A stretch of 64,000 nt of DNA from Azolla caroliniana (taxonomy: Eukaryota > Polypodiophyta): contig JBHGNT010000006.1 of the NCBI GenBank assembly GCA_043228905.1, positions 6,448,001-6,512,000 of the forward strand, given 5' to 3'. The notes under the pieces are model-generated. The model was given only the letters and a program-made list of their open reading frames with translations. It searched no databases and was not told the DNA's origin. Shown in pieces: positions 1 through 12,173 of the stretch. Position 1 is the stretch's first letter, and every line of letters begins with the position of its first letter. Both the position numbers and the translations under genes were made by a program.

Positions 1-996
1 GGGATTCTCCTCCAAACATTAACGTTTCATACTAACACAAATGATAATTTATGAAGCAAGAACATGTCCTCATTGAAATGCCTACATATGCTTTTAACTA
101 GGAAAGGATATATCCTCAATGATCCAATACAAAGGAAACTCCATACTACATTAAGAGTTAGAACTTAGCAATCAACATTGTGCCTAGGTAGGCAAGTCAT
201 GTTGGAAGTCTTCTTTGTTTTGTATTGTATTTTGAAATCAAACATGCTATATGATTGGTCATGATAGAAGCATGAACACATAATATGTTGAGATGTGCGA
301 AATCTTGGTTAGAGATGTTTGCATAGTGGTGTTAGAAACGTGAAAGCATAATAACTTAAGAGACCCACAAGACTTGGTTAGAGATGTTTGCATGTGCCAC
401 AATTGTTGATTGATACTTTCTAAAACCCCCCCTCTTCTACCTTAATTAGTAGGAATGTTTTATGCTTAGATATTTAAATATATGGCTTTTATTTTTTGGG
501 CTTTCCTAAAGGAAGTCACAATGTTTCCTTATTGTTTTCTATGATTAAGAAAATAATTCTCTTTTGTGTTTTGAATATACGTGTAATGATTCGAATATAT
601 TCATGTACTTTTGTGCGACGTTGGAGATGTCCCTTTCAAACATTAAACGACCCTATTGTTCATGCAAAGCGAATAAGAGGAACAATTCTTTCACTTGGGT
701 TATTTGAGATGGCCTTTAGTACACATTGAAATCAAGACTTTTTTAGAACCTTACTAGATTGTAATTTGTTATAGAAAGGAGCAAAGAAAAGAAAGTTGGA
801 GACCCTTGGAGAGAAACCTTGAAAGGAAAGAAATGTTTTAAGTATTATGATACATTGATCCTTAGAAGAAAAGAAAAAACATATTATTTTAGAATGGTCC
901 ATCCCCTAACATGAGTGTTCTAACCAAGACAATGAAAAGTATCTTGTTTATTCCCAACAGTGTTTGCTATGATTAGAAAATCATTGAAGTAATTGT
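1..996. other. gene-free flank
   Basis: No reading frame here resembles a known protein. The stretch is AT-rich; a short phrase (GGTTAGAGATGTTTGCAT) occurs twice near 304-395, suggesting a small degenerate duplication. Nothing else recognised. Confidence 0.5.

Positions 997-1073
<77 letters not shown>
997..1073. repeat. (GT)n(GA)n compound microsatellite
   Basis: About 8 GT dinucleotides run directly into about 30 GA dinucleotides without interruption. Directly visible. Confidence 0.97.
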
Positions 1074-1076
<3 letters not shown>

Positions 1077-1103
1077 CACCATGCACATATCCAAGGTTAA
1101 AAT

Positions 1104-1342
1104 AGTTGATCAAATTTCAAGCTGACTTATAAGGAACCATGTGGTTTGAGCAAATCAAAGATGAATATGATAGTGAAATGATACGAACATAGAGATACAC
1201 CTCAAAACATAGTAAAATGATAATATGATAGTTAATCTAATTTCAAACTAACTTATAAGGAACCATGTGGTTTGAGCTAATCAAAGATGAATATGATAGT
1301 GAAAATGATACGAACATAGAGAGACACCTCAAAACATACCCC
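1104..1342. repeat. 126-bp tandem duplication
   Basis: Two adjacent copies of a 126-bp unit. The phrase AAGGAACCATGTGGTTTGAG occurs at 1131 and 1257, and both copies continue to CACCTCAAAACATA with few differences. It lies just outside the left LTR of element D. No coding potential. Confidence 0.85.
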
Positions 1343-1438
1343 ACATGTAGTGCAATTCTTGCCGAAAATGATAATAATTAGGTAAATGCACCTAAATGTT
1401 GATTGAACTCCAAAAATATACTCGAAAAAGAACAAAAT

Positions 1439-2021
1439 TGCTATCTATGGGACAAAAGGAACAAGGTGTGAAAAGGATTGAGAAGAACAAATGCGAAAGG
1501 GATGCATAGGACAAGTGTGAAAACATGTAAAGAAGTCGATCACATGCAACCGAAGGTAGAAGCCGATTAATTAGGATGAAGTAGTTGGAACGCGCCGAAG
1601 CGGGAAAGGAAGCTATATAAGCACGAAGTGGCGAACACGGGAAAAGGGGGGAACCGCTAAAGATTGAATATACTAGTTAGGAGCCCAAAGTGATAGAGCC
1701 TAGCTCTAGATTTGTATTGAGTGAGTGAGCATCACCGATTCTACTCGGTCTTTTGTACTATCATTGTATTATGTGTTAACTTAATCGAATACTTATACTT
1801 GTGGGTCAATCTCTGTGTTTGTCTCATTCTAAGTCTATCGTTACTTCTTGCGGTTCGGTCTTTAAAACGTGATAGCGAATAGGTAGTAGTCGTTCTCGAA
1901 GTGTCCATTAGGGGTGTACAATTTGACCCCTACTCGGGTCCTTAGTTTCTTACGCACCACGATTCTTTGACCTGATTACTCAAGATGAGTAATCGAAGGT
2001 GTTCTCCAGGAGGGAGCAACA
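1439..2021 (+). repeat. element D 5' LTR
   Basis: About 583 bp, TG...CA ends. Alignable throughout to 24494-25072, for example the shared block CCTAGCTCTAGATTTGTATT, with many substitutions and small indels. Confidence 0.87.
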
Positions 2022-2289
2022 CAATTTGGCATGCCCGGTTCACTCTGTGAGGTCACAACGAACAACGCGTAGGAGAACCCCCAACCGTCATAACGACGCC
2101 CACATGAGGCACACGCACTCAGCTAATGACCGACGTGCCGAACATGCCGAAGGTACTTTCGAATAAACTCTCACACCGACACAACAATCACCGCCGCTGG
2201 CACCAGACACCCACTCCACCGTGAGTCCTGACCCCGTCTCGCCTAGCAGCCCCTCCAAAGTCAACTCCTTTCTGGCGTTACTAGAAGAT

Positions 2290-3056
2290 CTCGACTTTGA
2301 CATGATGTCGTAGCCATATCAACAGTACACCGATGGCTCCGATGTAGAGTCACACATCAGATCCTTCTTGTCTACATGGCAAGCCAACCATTCGATGCAG
2401 CATTTGACCGTTGTCGAGGTTGAATCGTCTAAAATCGCGGAGTTCACATTGTCCCTCGATGAACCCACATTGCACTTGTATTCTTGACACGATCTGGGGG
2501 AATTTGCGATGTTTCAGGATGTCCACAATCATTTCCTCGAACTTTTCCATCGGGAGATACCGAAGCGGGAAGTGCTCCGCCAGTTGTACACTATCACACA
2601 AGAGCAAAATGAAACGGTTCCCCAATTCACGATCCGCTTTCAAGACCTTTACTGCCAGCTCGCTCAAGACATCTCCGCGGATCATCTAAAGGACACATTC
2701 CTTGTAGGGCTGAAGGAGCCTCTTCGCACGACCTTAGCCCTTACCGACTTATCGCAACAAACGATCAAGCAAGTGGTCGGCCGCGTCCTCGCCCTCGCCC
2801 TCGACAAAGCTCAAAACTCCACCTCCTTTTCTATGAGTTCACTCCAAGGTGCTTTGCCAACAAATGAAAAAACCCAATTTCGACTGGCTATACAATGCAT
2901 GGCGTGTTTGAATTCCAGCCACTCGACAATTGATTGTGCTCTCCAACCACACAACCCGATTTGCCATTCTCGACCTCACACAATAGAGCAATGTGAATAC
3001 AATATGCTCATTAACCGCACAATTGCCGCCCTGGTTGTCCCCGACAGGATGATCAT
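2290..3056 (+). pseudogene. element D gag remnant
   Basis: A plus-strand gag-like region encodes SDVESHIRSFLSTW, then a helical capsid-type stretch around VLRQLYTITQEQNETVPQF and LKDTFLVGLKEPLRTTLAL. A Cys-rich tail follows (CMACLNSSHSTIDC, 2901-2940) that may be a decayed zinc knuckle. An upstream stop and frameshift near 2488-2509 break the frame. It ends at 3056, where element B inserted. Retrotransposon gag builds the virus-like particle that packages element RNA; this copy cannot. Family assignment rests on architecture and context inside the D LTRs. Confidence 0.65.
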
Positions 3057-3457
3057 TGTCATGGACATAACAACAGTCATGTCTTGGTTCGAACTCTTGA
3101 CCTACTGTATTTAATCGATATGTTTTAACCAATACATCCAATACATAATCATGTTACCTTATTAGATTGTTGTAGATGATCTATTCTACATGTAGGATTT
3201 TAGAAGCTTCCAGAAAGCTCCAAAAGTTAGAACATTCTAGAAGCTTGTGCATGCAAATGAGTCTTTGCATGGGGCTACATTTAGAGCCCATAAACATGCA
3301 TAAATACAAGGGTTCACCAGTTATGGAATCATAATTCAGTTCTTGTTCTTTTGACTACTTTCTCTCTCTCTTTCTTATTATCTTGTCTATGATCTCTCTC
3401 TCACTCTCTTAGTATTGAGCTCTCTTAGTATTGAGCCTCGTCTACATGTTCGTGACA
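3057..3457 (+). repeat. element B 5' LTR
   Basis: 401 bp. Includes a CT-rich stretch and the phrase TTAGTATTGAGC twice, so it is 14 bp longer than the 3' LTR. The primer-binding site after it is not the usual tRNA-Met type and I could not assign it. Confidence 0.88.
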
Positions 3458-3531
3458 GTTTGTTCACCTTCCATCTCCAAAGCCTCATCATGTAAGATTC
3501 AACCGAGAACATAAATCAACTATTGGCAGCC

Positions 3532-4515
3532 ATGCATCAACTTCAACTTGAAAATGAGAATCTTCGGGAATCTCTCTAGAATCTCCAAGCTAGGACTCCA
3601 ATGGAATTGGAGAATGAAGAACCCAAGTGCCTTCCTACATCAAGGAATCTCCAATCTATAGAGCTTGCCCCTCGTCAATCCTCACTCCAATTCCTCTTGA
3701 CCCCACTTCAATTATAGAACTCAATGTTAATTTACCCGACAAGTTCGATGGCACAAGGGCGCAATTCCGGGGTTTCATAAATCAGATCAAGCTTATTATC
3801 CGACTACAACCCCAAAGATATGCGAATGATTTTTGCCGAGTTGGCCTCATTGGGACTCTCCTCTCGGGAGCTGCACAAAGCTAGTTCACACCTTTGGTTG
3901 AAACATCATCGCCACTTCTTGACAATTTTTCTGTTTTCTTAGAAGAGTTCGAGGCGACATTTGGGGATACGGATCGGCGTTGAACAAGCCTTGCCAAACT
4001 CTATTCATTACATCAAGGTAAGCATCCAGTGTTTGTTTATGCATCTAAATTTAGACAATTAGCATGTGATGTTCAGTGGGACGACCAAGCCCTTTGCAAC
4101 CATTTTTGTTGGGGCCTTCGAAGTGATGTTAAAAATCTACTAATAAACTTCCCTGAGCTGACTTCATTATTGCAAGCCATCAAGCAAGTAGTCAGTTGTG
4201 ACAACCGCCTTTTTGAACTTCGACAAGAGGAACGTGTGACTTCCAATTTGACGCCCTTTCTCCACATTAAACCTATGGTACAACCCCAAGTGACTACGAG
4301 ATCTTCTCCAACAACATCATTCAATGATCCTATGCCGATGGAAATTGATCGAGCTCGAGCCAAACTCACCACAGCCGAACAACACCATCGATGAACCAAT
4401 GGGCTATGTCTATACTGTGGTGTCTCTACCCATCTAATTCGTTTTTCCCCACTCAAAAGCAATCTACGACAAGTCTATCGGGACAATCCAACTAATGGGT
4501 CCCAACCTTCGGAAA
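3532..4515 (+). pseudogene. element B gag remnant
   Basis: Encodes a coiled-coil-like opening (MHQLQLENENLRESL, then a stop) and a gypsy capsid core (VNLPDKFDGTRAQFRGFINQI near 3730-3795; FVYASKFRQLACDVQWDDQAL near 4030-4095; LLQAIKQVVSCDNRLFELRQEER near 4165-4230). The final stretch from 4390 (LCLYCG...H) looks like a zinc knuckle after a stop. Several stops and frame changes occur (for example near 3580, 3882 and 3983), so no gag can be made. The match to plant gypsy gag of the PNMA/Sushi-like style is by recollection. Confidence 0.7.
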
Positions 4516-4539
4516 ACAACGATGTCCAACTACAATAGG

Positions 4540-7426
4540 AGCCATGCGGTTGGACAACAGACATACATGTTGCTCCCAAAGTTCTACTAACGACTTTTCC
4601 TTCGAGGTAACTCTCTGTTTCCAGTGTATTTCAATTCAATCCTTAGCGCTTAGACTCGATTACGGGGCCGCTACGTGTTTTATGGACGAAACGTCCGTTC
4701 GTAAACACAACTTTCCTGTTGTCTGGTTGTCCAAGCCTATCCCAATCGAAGCTATCGATGGGTGAATGCTCTTCTCTGACGCAATCACCAAAGCCACGGT
4801 CCCCCTCATTTTGCAGCTCGGGACCCATCAGGAGGCCTTAATATTTTACCTCATCACTTCACCGCGGCATCCAATCATACTTGGGTTGTCTTGGTTGAAA
4901 GCGAATAACCCTATTATAGATTGGCACAACCACTCACTTACTTTTCAGCCGCAATTCACATGGAGGTTGGAGTGACTTCCAATGCCGTTGTGTCAGAATG
5001 GCCTGAATCATTTTCTGTCGAGCACTCCTCCATTCAACGCGGACCAATGCACTCAGATGCTCATGCCCTAGTCACAATGCACTCCATCTCAATGGGCAAT
5101 GACTTAGAGTCGAGTACCCCAGCTTTGGTTCCTATGAAAGCCAATTTGGACTCACTTCCATCCAAATATGGTGACTTTGCTGATGTGTTCGAGAAGAAGA
5201 ATGCATATCACTTATCGGAGCATCAACCATATGATTGTCCGATCGATCTACAGGAGGGAACATCTCCACCCTTTGGGCCCATCTATGGTCTCTCCAAACC
5301 AGAACTAGAGGCTCTTCGCACATATCTCGATGAAAATTTGGAGAAGGGCTTCATCCAACCGTCTAAGTCACCAGTTGGGCCCCCCATCTTGTTTGTGAAT
5401 CAAATGGATGGATCGTTGCGTCTATGTGAGGATTACCATGGCCTTAATAAAATCGCGGTATGTAATCGATACCCTTTAGCTCTCATCCTAGAGCTCCTTG
5501 ATCGCCTTCATTGTGCACAGGTCTTCTCCAAGATTGACTTGCGGGGAGCATAAAACTTGGTTCGGATTAAACTTGGTGATGAATGGAAGACGACATTTCG
5601 TATGCGATACAGACACTTTGAGTACAAGGTAATGCCTTTTGGACTCACCAATGCTCCAGTTGTTTTTCAACATATGATGAACGACATATTTCGAGAATAT
5701 CTCAATCACTTTGTCGTTATCTACCTTGATGACATTCTTGTCTTCTTGTCGAGCATTGAAGGGCATACTCACCACGTTCGATTGATTCTCTTGAAACTCA
5801 TGGCCTCTATGCCAAGAGAGAGAAATGTGAGTTTGATTGCAATTCCATAGGATTTCTTGGTTATGTTATCTCCCCCTAGGGCATCACCATGGATCCAAGG
5901 AAAATCAAGAAATTTCAAGAATGGGCCACTCCAAAATGAGTAAAGGATGTCTAGTCGTTCCTTGGTTTCGCACATTTCTATCGGCGATTTATCAAGGGGT
6001 TCTCCATCATAGTCCAACCCTTGATTGAGCTTACTCGTAAAGGGATGTCGTTTCAATGGACTCCATCTACTCAACATCCCTTCGACCTACTCAAGGAAGT
6101 TTTTACCCGGGCTCCAGGCCTCCTTTATGTCGACCCTACTAAGCCTTTTCAAGTTGAAACAGATACCTCTGACTTTGCCATTGGTGCCATCTTATCCCAA
6201 CCCGATGATGAAGGCATCCTACATCCGGTGGCGTACTACTCCCGAAAATTCACAGCTCCAGAAATAAACTATCCCATCTACGACAAGGAGCTCGTGACTA
6301 TAGTGGTAGCTTTCACGGAGTGGAGACCTTAGTTGGCTGGGGCGCAACATCGGGTTCAAGTATTAACAGATCATAAAAATTTATTGTATTTCTCAACAAC
6401 CCGTACTTTGAATCGGCGGCAAGCCCGTTGGTCAACTTTCTTAGCCGACTATGATTTTGAAATTGTCTTTCGGCCAGGGGCACAAAATATGAAGGCTGAT
6501 GCTCTTTCACGATGGTCGGATTTTGAGTTGAGCCCAAGGGATGATGCCTATGCTCAACAATCTCACTGTTTGCTTAAACCAGATCAATTCCAGCTCTTCG
6601 CCACATGCATGCTCCATGACGACTCTTTGCGTGAGGAGATATCCAAAGCACTTCCCATTGACAAATTTGTCAACGCAATTCAAGAAGGTCTTATTGATCT
6701 GTCTAAATCCAAGACCAAGGAAGACCTTGACTGCTTTAGATTCAAGGGGGGATTGCTTTACCGAGACCAACTCTTATATGTTCCAGAGGGCCGATGTCGA
6801 ACTCAAGTTCTCCAAAAGTGTCATGATGACCCCTTGCCTGGTCGTTTTGGCATTACAAAGACACTCGAATTAATCTCACGAGGATATTGGTGGCCTCAAC
6901 CATGGAAGTTCATCAAGGAATTCATTAGGACATGCGATACTTGTGCTAGATCCAAAGTCGTCCACCATAGGCCATATGGGTTGCTCCAACCACTTCCCAT
7001 TCCCAACCGGCCTTGGGCATCAATTTCCATGGATTTCATCACTAACTTGCCTCTTGTCCATGGATATGACACAATGCTCATCATGGTAGATCGGTTTACA
7101 AAGATGGCTCATTTTGCCCCTTGTGCAAAGACTATTTCAGTAGAAGCAACAACCGATCTATTTTTAAAGAATGTGGTGCGGCTTCATGGGGTCCCAGATG
7201 ATGTCACCTCAGATTGCGAACCCCAATTTGTCTCTCATTTTTGGCAGCAGCTCCTTCAAACATTGGGCACAACAGTGAATTTGTCTTCGTCCTATCATCC
7301 TCAAACCAATGGCCAAACGGAGCGGGTGAACCAAATTCTTGAGCAATACCTTTGATGCTCGCTTAGCTACCAACAATATGATAGGGTTGATCTCCTACCG
7401 TTGGCAGCAGAGTTCACATATAATAA
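4540..7426 (+). pseudogene. element B pol part 1 (protease, RT, RNase H, integrase N-part)
   Basis: Protease region has LRLDYGAATCFMDE (catalytic D-S/T-G shifted to DYGA) and the flap-like ILGLSWLKANNP. RT shows [20 protein letters not shown] and the catalytic [10 protein letters not shown]. RNase H shows VETDTSDFAIGAIL and VLTDHKNLLYF. Integrase has an HHCC-type HDDPLPGRFG...CDTCARSK and SMDFITNLP...DRFTKMA...DCEPQF. In-frame stops at about 4763, 5551, 6330 and 7353 and frame changes near 5800-6020 inactivate it. Copia C cuts it at 7426; it resumes at 12804. Confidence 0.85.
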
Positions 7427-8058
7427 TGTTGGGATTTACGGTCCCTCCGGATGGGATGTCCGGAGATGAATGACGGCAAGCCCGGTTGCGGTTACGGAAC
7501 CGGAGGATGAAGAGTACCCGGCATGAAGCCGGATGAAGAGTACCCCGGTTACGGAGCCGGATGACGAAGACCCCGGTTACGGAGCCGGATGATGAATGTA
7601 CCCGGAGAGAGATCCGGATGCGGGGACATATTTGTGAATATGTTTGCCAAGGGCCCTTGAGGCTATATTTGTAAATAGCCCGAAAGTCATATGTGTATAA
7701 ATATGACTTAGGGCAAACAGTTTATGTTGTTGCTCATTTTATGTTCTAGCCGAGAGAGCGGAGTGAGAGCAGCCGAGAGAGAGAGAGAGAGAAAGGAAGA
7801 GGTCGACGCCTCTGTGTATTGCCGCCGCCTGTGGCGAAGACAGTGAGCTCAAGGTTGTTGCCTTGTAGCTTCACCATTGTACATCTCTGTGTATAGTGTG
7901 AGTTGGAGTTTGAGGACTCACGTGGTTTTTCCCATTTAGGGTTTTCCACGTAAAACATACTGTGTACTCTTCTCTCTATTGTTTTGGAGCATTTCGTGTT
8001 TCCTGTTTTCTGTGATTTGATCCTATTTCTCGGTTGTGGCCGAGCGCGGTGTCCAACA
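7427..8058 (+). repeat. element C 5' LTR
   Basis: 632 bp. It carries repeated short phrases around CGGTTACGGAGCCGGATGA and a TATA-like GTATAAATATG at 7694-7704, which could be the element's promoter. Confidence 0.95.
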
Positions 8059-8061
8059 AAG

Positions 8062-8073
8062 TGGTATCAGAGC
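8062..8073 (+). promoter_or_regulatory. element C primer-binding site
   Basis: TGGTATCAGAGC, the standard plant initiator tRNA-Met primer site, 3 bp after the LTR. Confidence 0.93.
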
Positions 8074-8089
8074 GACGGTAACACAGAAA

Positions 8090-11000
8090 ATGGAAGGCGG
8101 CGGTAGCGGGCCTCCGGGCATGATGGTGCTGAACGCGCAGAACTACGCCGACTGGAAGATAAAGATGGAGGACCTGCTCATTGTTCGGGACCTGTATGAA
8201 CCGATCGACAGGTCGGAAATACCCAAGGGGGTACTTGAGACGGAGTGGAGGCTTCTGAACCGGAAAGCCGTTGCAACCATTAGGCAATACGTCGACGTGA
8301 GCGTTCTACAACACGTGGCGAACGACACCAACGCATATGAGATGTGGAGGAAGCTGTCGGGCCTCTACGAAAGGAAGAATGCGTTGAACCGGACCTCCCT
8401 GATGAGAAAGATAGTGAACCTCAAGTACCGGGACGGCGAGAGTATGGTGGAACACGTAAGCACGTTCATGGGATTCGTGAACCAGCTTGCGGCGATCAAG
8501 TTCCCGTTGGAGGATGCAATGCAAGCCATCATCCTGATGTGTACATTGCCGGACAGCTGGGAGAACTTGGTGGTGACTCTCAGCACCTCTTGCACCGAAG
8601 ATAACTTGTCTCTACAAACGGTAAAGACAAGTATTTTGAACGAAGAAGCGCGTCGGAGAGATAAAGAACCGGCCTCCGACCCGAAGGCGCTGCTTACCGA
8701 ATCGGAACGGGGAAGACAATGGAACCGGAGTCCGCAAAGACGGGAGAAGTCGGGGACCCGGTCGCAGTCAAGAGGAAGACCCACATGCTTCCACTGTGGG
8801 AAGCCGGGGCACTTCCGGAAGAATTGTCGGCATTACCGAAAGGACAACGGAGCCGACGACACCGATTCGAAGAAGTCACCGGAGCGAAACGGTGCATACC
8901 GGGGAGCCACGGACCGGAGAGGTCCGGATCGACGAGGGCAGGACCGGAAAGGAACGACGGCACTCGCGGCAAGTGAAGAAGAGATAATGCTCATTACCGA
9001 AGAGAGGGAGCTGAACCTTGCCGGTGAAGAGATGACCTGGGTGGTCGATTCCGGAGCGTCGTTCCACCTGACCCCGGAGAAGAAATACTTCTCATCCTAC
9101 ATAGCCGGTGAGCACGGCTGTGTCCGGATGGGAAATGAAGGCACGTGCCGGATTGCCGGCATAGGAGACGTGTGGCTGATGACATCAACCGGATGTAAAA
9201 TGCTGCTGAAGGATGTCCGACACGTTCCGGAGGTTCGATTGAACCTGATTTCGGCCGGGAGGCTAGACGATGAAGGCTACACAGGTAGCATCCGGAACGG
9301 CGTAATGAAGTTCAGCAAGGGGAGCTTGATAGTGGCTCGGGCCCGGAAGGTCAACACACTGTACCTGATGAATTCCCGGCTATGTCCGGAGGAGTTGAAT
9401 GTGGCAGCCGACACTGCCGGTGAGCTGTGGCACAAGAGACTGTGCCACATGAGCGAGAAGGGGATGAAGAGGCTTGCAGAAGACAACCTCATTCCAGTGA
9501 AGCATGTGCACCTGGAGAAGTGCACCGACTGCCTGGCCGGTAAGCAAAACCGGGCCTCCTTCCACTCAAGGCCACCGACGAGACGTATTGCACCATTGGA
9601 GCTGGTGCATACTGACGTGTGTCAAGTAGAAACGAAGTCACATGGCGGAGCCCAGTACTTCGTAACATTCATAGATGATCACAGCCGGAAGCTGTGGTCG
9701 GCACCGTTGAAGACAAAGGACCAAGTATTGTCCGTCTTCAAAGAACTCCACGCGAGAGTGGAAAGGGAATCCGGCAAGAAGCTGAAAGCGGTACGAGCGG
9801 ATAACGGAGGGGAATACCGGGGGCAGTTCGAGGAGTACTGTCGCTCGAAGGGAATCCGGCTCGAGTTTACTGTGCCGAAGACGCCGGAACTGAACGGGCT
9901 GGCCGAGAGGATGAACCGGACCATAATGGAGAGGGTCCGGAGTATGCTGGCGCATGCGAAATTACCCAAGGGGTTTTGGGCTGAGGCAATGTCGACGGCG
10001 ACATACGTGATAAACAGATCACCCTCAGTACCTTTGGATGGAGACACGCCACAGAGAGTGTGGACCGGTAGGGAAGTATCCTACCGGCATCTGAAGGTGT
10101 TCGGGTGTCTCGCATATGTGCATGTGGCAAAGGACCGGAGAGGAAAGCTAGATCCAAAGACCCGGCCATGCATATTCCTCGGTTACGGCAACGACGAGTT
10201 CGGCTACCGAGTATGGGACCCGGTCGACAAGAAGATATTCAGGAGTCGAGATATCATCTTCATGGAGGACAAGACACTCGCCGACTGGGAGTCGGAGAAG
10301 AAGATGAAGAGCTCCAAGTCGACCGGTGAGGATCAACTCTACAAGGAGCAGTCCCGACCGGCAAGAGACCGGTTAGCACTCGAGGATCCGGCCGAAGATG
10401 GTGAAGAAGCAGAACCGGCCGAAGAAGATGAAAATGATACCGGAACCGGCCCCGATCCCGAAATGGATTCGGATGAAGAAGAATCGGAAGAACCGGTTAC
10501 CGAAGCTCCGGAACGGAGATATCCTCTAAGAGAGAGAAGGGCCCCCCGGAGATTTTCGGAACCAGAGCACGTGCTGCTAACCGACGAGGGGGAGCCGGAG
10601 AGCTTTGAAGAGGCAAAGCATGACACCCATAGCCGCAGGTGGTTAAGTGCCATGCAGGAGGAGATGGATTCCCTGCATGAGAACCACACATATGAACTTG
10701 TGGAGTTGCCGAAAGGAAAACGGGCACTCCGTAACAAGTGGGTGTTCAAGCTGAAACCGGGAGATGCCGGAAACCCCCCGAGATACAAAGCCAGGATCGT
10801 GGTGAAGGGGTTCCAGCAGAAGAAGGGCGTCGACTTCGACGAGATATTTGCCCCGGTAGTGAAGATGACCTCCATCCGGACGGTGCTGAGCATAGCGGCA
10901 AGCATGGACCTCGAGATAGAACAGATGGATGTGAAGACGGCATTCCTTCACGGTGACCTCGAAGAAGAGATCTACATGCAGCAACCGGAAGGATTCGAGA

Positions 11001-12163
11001 AGAAAGGGAAGGAGCACCTGGTATGCCGGTTGAAGAAGAGCCTTTACGGTCTGAAGCAGGCTCCCCGGCAATGGTACCGGAAGTTCGACTCCTTCATGAC
11101 AGACGAAGGGTACCACAAAACGCAGTCCGATCACTGCGTGTTTGTGAAGAAGTTTGAAGGAGGAGACTTTCTAATACTCCTCCTGTACGTGGACGACATG
11201 TTGATCGTCGGACGAGACCAGGTCAAGATACGGATGCTGAAGAAAGCTCTTCACCGAACCTTCTCCATGAAGGACCTGGGTCCGGCAAGGCAAATACTGG
11301 GGATGCACATCATCCGGGACCGGAAGAAGAAGCAGTTGTGGCTGTCACAGGAGAAGTATGTGACAAAGGTGCTTCAACGGTTCAACATGTCAGAAGCAAG
11401 ACCGGTCGGATCGACCCTCCCGGCAAACTGCAAGCTGTCCAGCAAGCAAAGCCCCAAGACAAAAGCTGAAAAGGAGGATATGATGAAAGTACCATATGCC
11501 TCTGCCGTCGGAAGCTTGATGTACGCAATGGTGTGTACAAGACCGGACATTGGATACGCAGTCGGAGTGGTGAGCCGGTACATGAGCAATCCCGGTAAAG
11601 AGCATTGGAACGCGGCCAAGTGGATACTCCGATACCTGAAGGGCACGGCAAACGTGTGCCTCCGATTCGGCTCCGGTAAACCCGAACTCGACGGCTTCAC
11701 CGATTCGGATATGTCAGCTGATGCAGATACCAGCCGGTCCACATCAGGGTATGTGATGACGTATGCAGGGGGAGCTGTTTCGTGGCAGTCGAGGCTGCAG
11801 AAGACGGTTGCGTTGTCAACCACGGAGGCGGAGTACATGGCGGCTGTTGAAGCCGGCAAGGAAATAATATGGATGAAGGACTTCATTAGAGAGCTCGGTA
11901 TCCGGCAGGAGGAGTACCGACTCTACTGCGACAGTCAGAGTGCCATCCACCTTGCGAAGAACGCGGCCTATCACTCCCGGACGAAGCACATCCAGCGAAG
12001 ATATCACTGGATCCGGGAGAGGATAGAAGACGAGGAGTTCGTGTTGACGAAGATCCACACGGACGAGAACGGGTCGGATATGCTGACCAAGGTGCTTACA
12101 CCCGACAAGCTGGAAGCATGCCGGAAGAGGATCGGATTGGAGAGACATCCCATGCCGAAGTGA
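8090..12163 (+). CDS. copia gag-pol polyprotein (1357 aa)
   Basis: An open frame runs from inside the LTR, but the ATG at 8090 (MEGGGSGPPG) is the first after the primer site and is chosen as start. Order: copia gag; CCHC knuckle CFHCGKPGHFRKNC (about residue 230); aspartic protease VVDSGASFHLTP; GAG-pre-integrase LWHKRLCHMSEKGM; integrase HTDVC...VRADNGGEYRG...ERMNRTIMERVRSML (DDE core); an acidic linker of about 90 residues rich in E/D; RT with DVKTAFLHGDLEEEI, SLYGLKQAPRQWY and catalytic LLYVDDMLIVG; RNase H SWQSRLQKTVALSTTEAEYMA. Integrase before RT is diagnostic of Ty1/copia. All catalytic motifs are present and no stop occurs, so the product could be functional. Confidence 0.96.
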   Translation: MEGGGSGPPGMMVLNAQNYADWKIKMEDLLIVRDLYEPIDRSEIPKGVLETEWRLLNRKAVATIRQYVDVSVLQHVANDTNAYEMWRKLSGLYERKNALNRTSLMRKIVNLKYRDGESMVEHVSTFMGFVNQLAAIKFPLEDAMQAIILMCTLPDSWENLVVTLSTSCTEDNLSLQTVKTSILNEEARRRDKEPASDPKALLTESERGRQWNRSPQRREKSGTRSQSRGRPTCFHCGKPGHFRKNCRHYRKDNGADDTDSKKSPERNGAYRGATDRRGPDRRGQDRKGTTALAASEEEIMLITEERELNLAGEEMTWVVDSGASFHLTPEKKYFSSYIAGEHGCVRMGNEGTCRIAGIGDVWLMTSTGCKMLLKDVRHVPEVRLNLISAGRLDDEGYTGSIRNGVMKFSKGSLIVARARKVNTLYLMNSRLCPEELNVAADTAGELWHKRLCHMSEKGMKRLAEDNLIPVKHVHLEKCTDCLAGKQNRASFHSRPPTRRIAPLELVHTDVCQVETKSHGGAQYFVTFIDDHSRKLWSAPLKTKDQVLSVFKELHARVERESGKKLKAVRADNGGEYRGQFEEYCRSKGIRLEFTVPKTPELNGLAERMNRTIMERVRSMLAHAKLPKGFWAEAMSTATYVINRSPSVPLDGDTPQRVWTGREVSYRHLKVFGCLAYVHVAKDRRGKLDPKTRPCIFLGYGNDEFGYRVWDPVDKKIFRSRDIIFMEDKTLADWESEKKMKSSKSTGEDQLYKEQSRPARDRLALEDPAEDGEEAEPAEEDENDTGTGPDPEMDSDEEESEEPVTEAPERRYPLRERRAPRRFSEPEHVLLTDEGEPESFEEAKHDTHSRRWLSAMQEEMDSLHENHTYELVELPKGKRALRNKWVFKLKPGDAGNPPRYKARIVVKGFQQKKGVDFDEIFAPVVKMTSIRTVLSIAASMDLEIEQMDVKTAFLHGDLEEEIYMQQPEGFEKKGKEHLVCRLKKSLYGLKQAPRQWYRKFDSFMTDEGYHKTQSDHCVFVKKFEGGDFLILLLYVDDMLIVGRDQVKIRMLKKALHRTFSMKDLGPARQILGMHIIRDRKKKQLWLSQEKYVTKVLQRFNMSEARPVGSTLPANCKLSSKQSPKTKAEKEDMMKVPYASAVGSLMYAMVCTRPDIGYAVGVVSRYMSNPGKEHWNAAKWILRYLKGTANVCLRFGSGKPELDGFTDSDMSADADTSRSTSGYVMTYAGGAVSWQSRLQKTVALSTTEAEYMAAVEAGKEIIWMKDFIRELGIRQEEYRLYCDSQSAIHLAKNAAYHSRTKHIQRRYHWIRERIEDEEFVLTKIHTDENGSDMLTKVLTPDKLEACRKRIGLERHPMPK

Positions 12164-12173
12164 AGGGGGAGTT

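Noticed and set aside
8036-8089. Copia start at 8036
   Set aside because: This ATG is inside the LTR and upstream of the primer site; the ATG at 8090 is the first within the internal region.
10339-11134. Long antisense frames across copia C
   Set aside because: Composition shadows of the GC-rich polyprotein; no recognisable domain.
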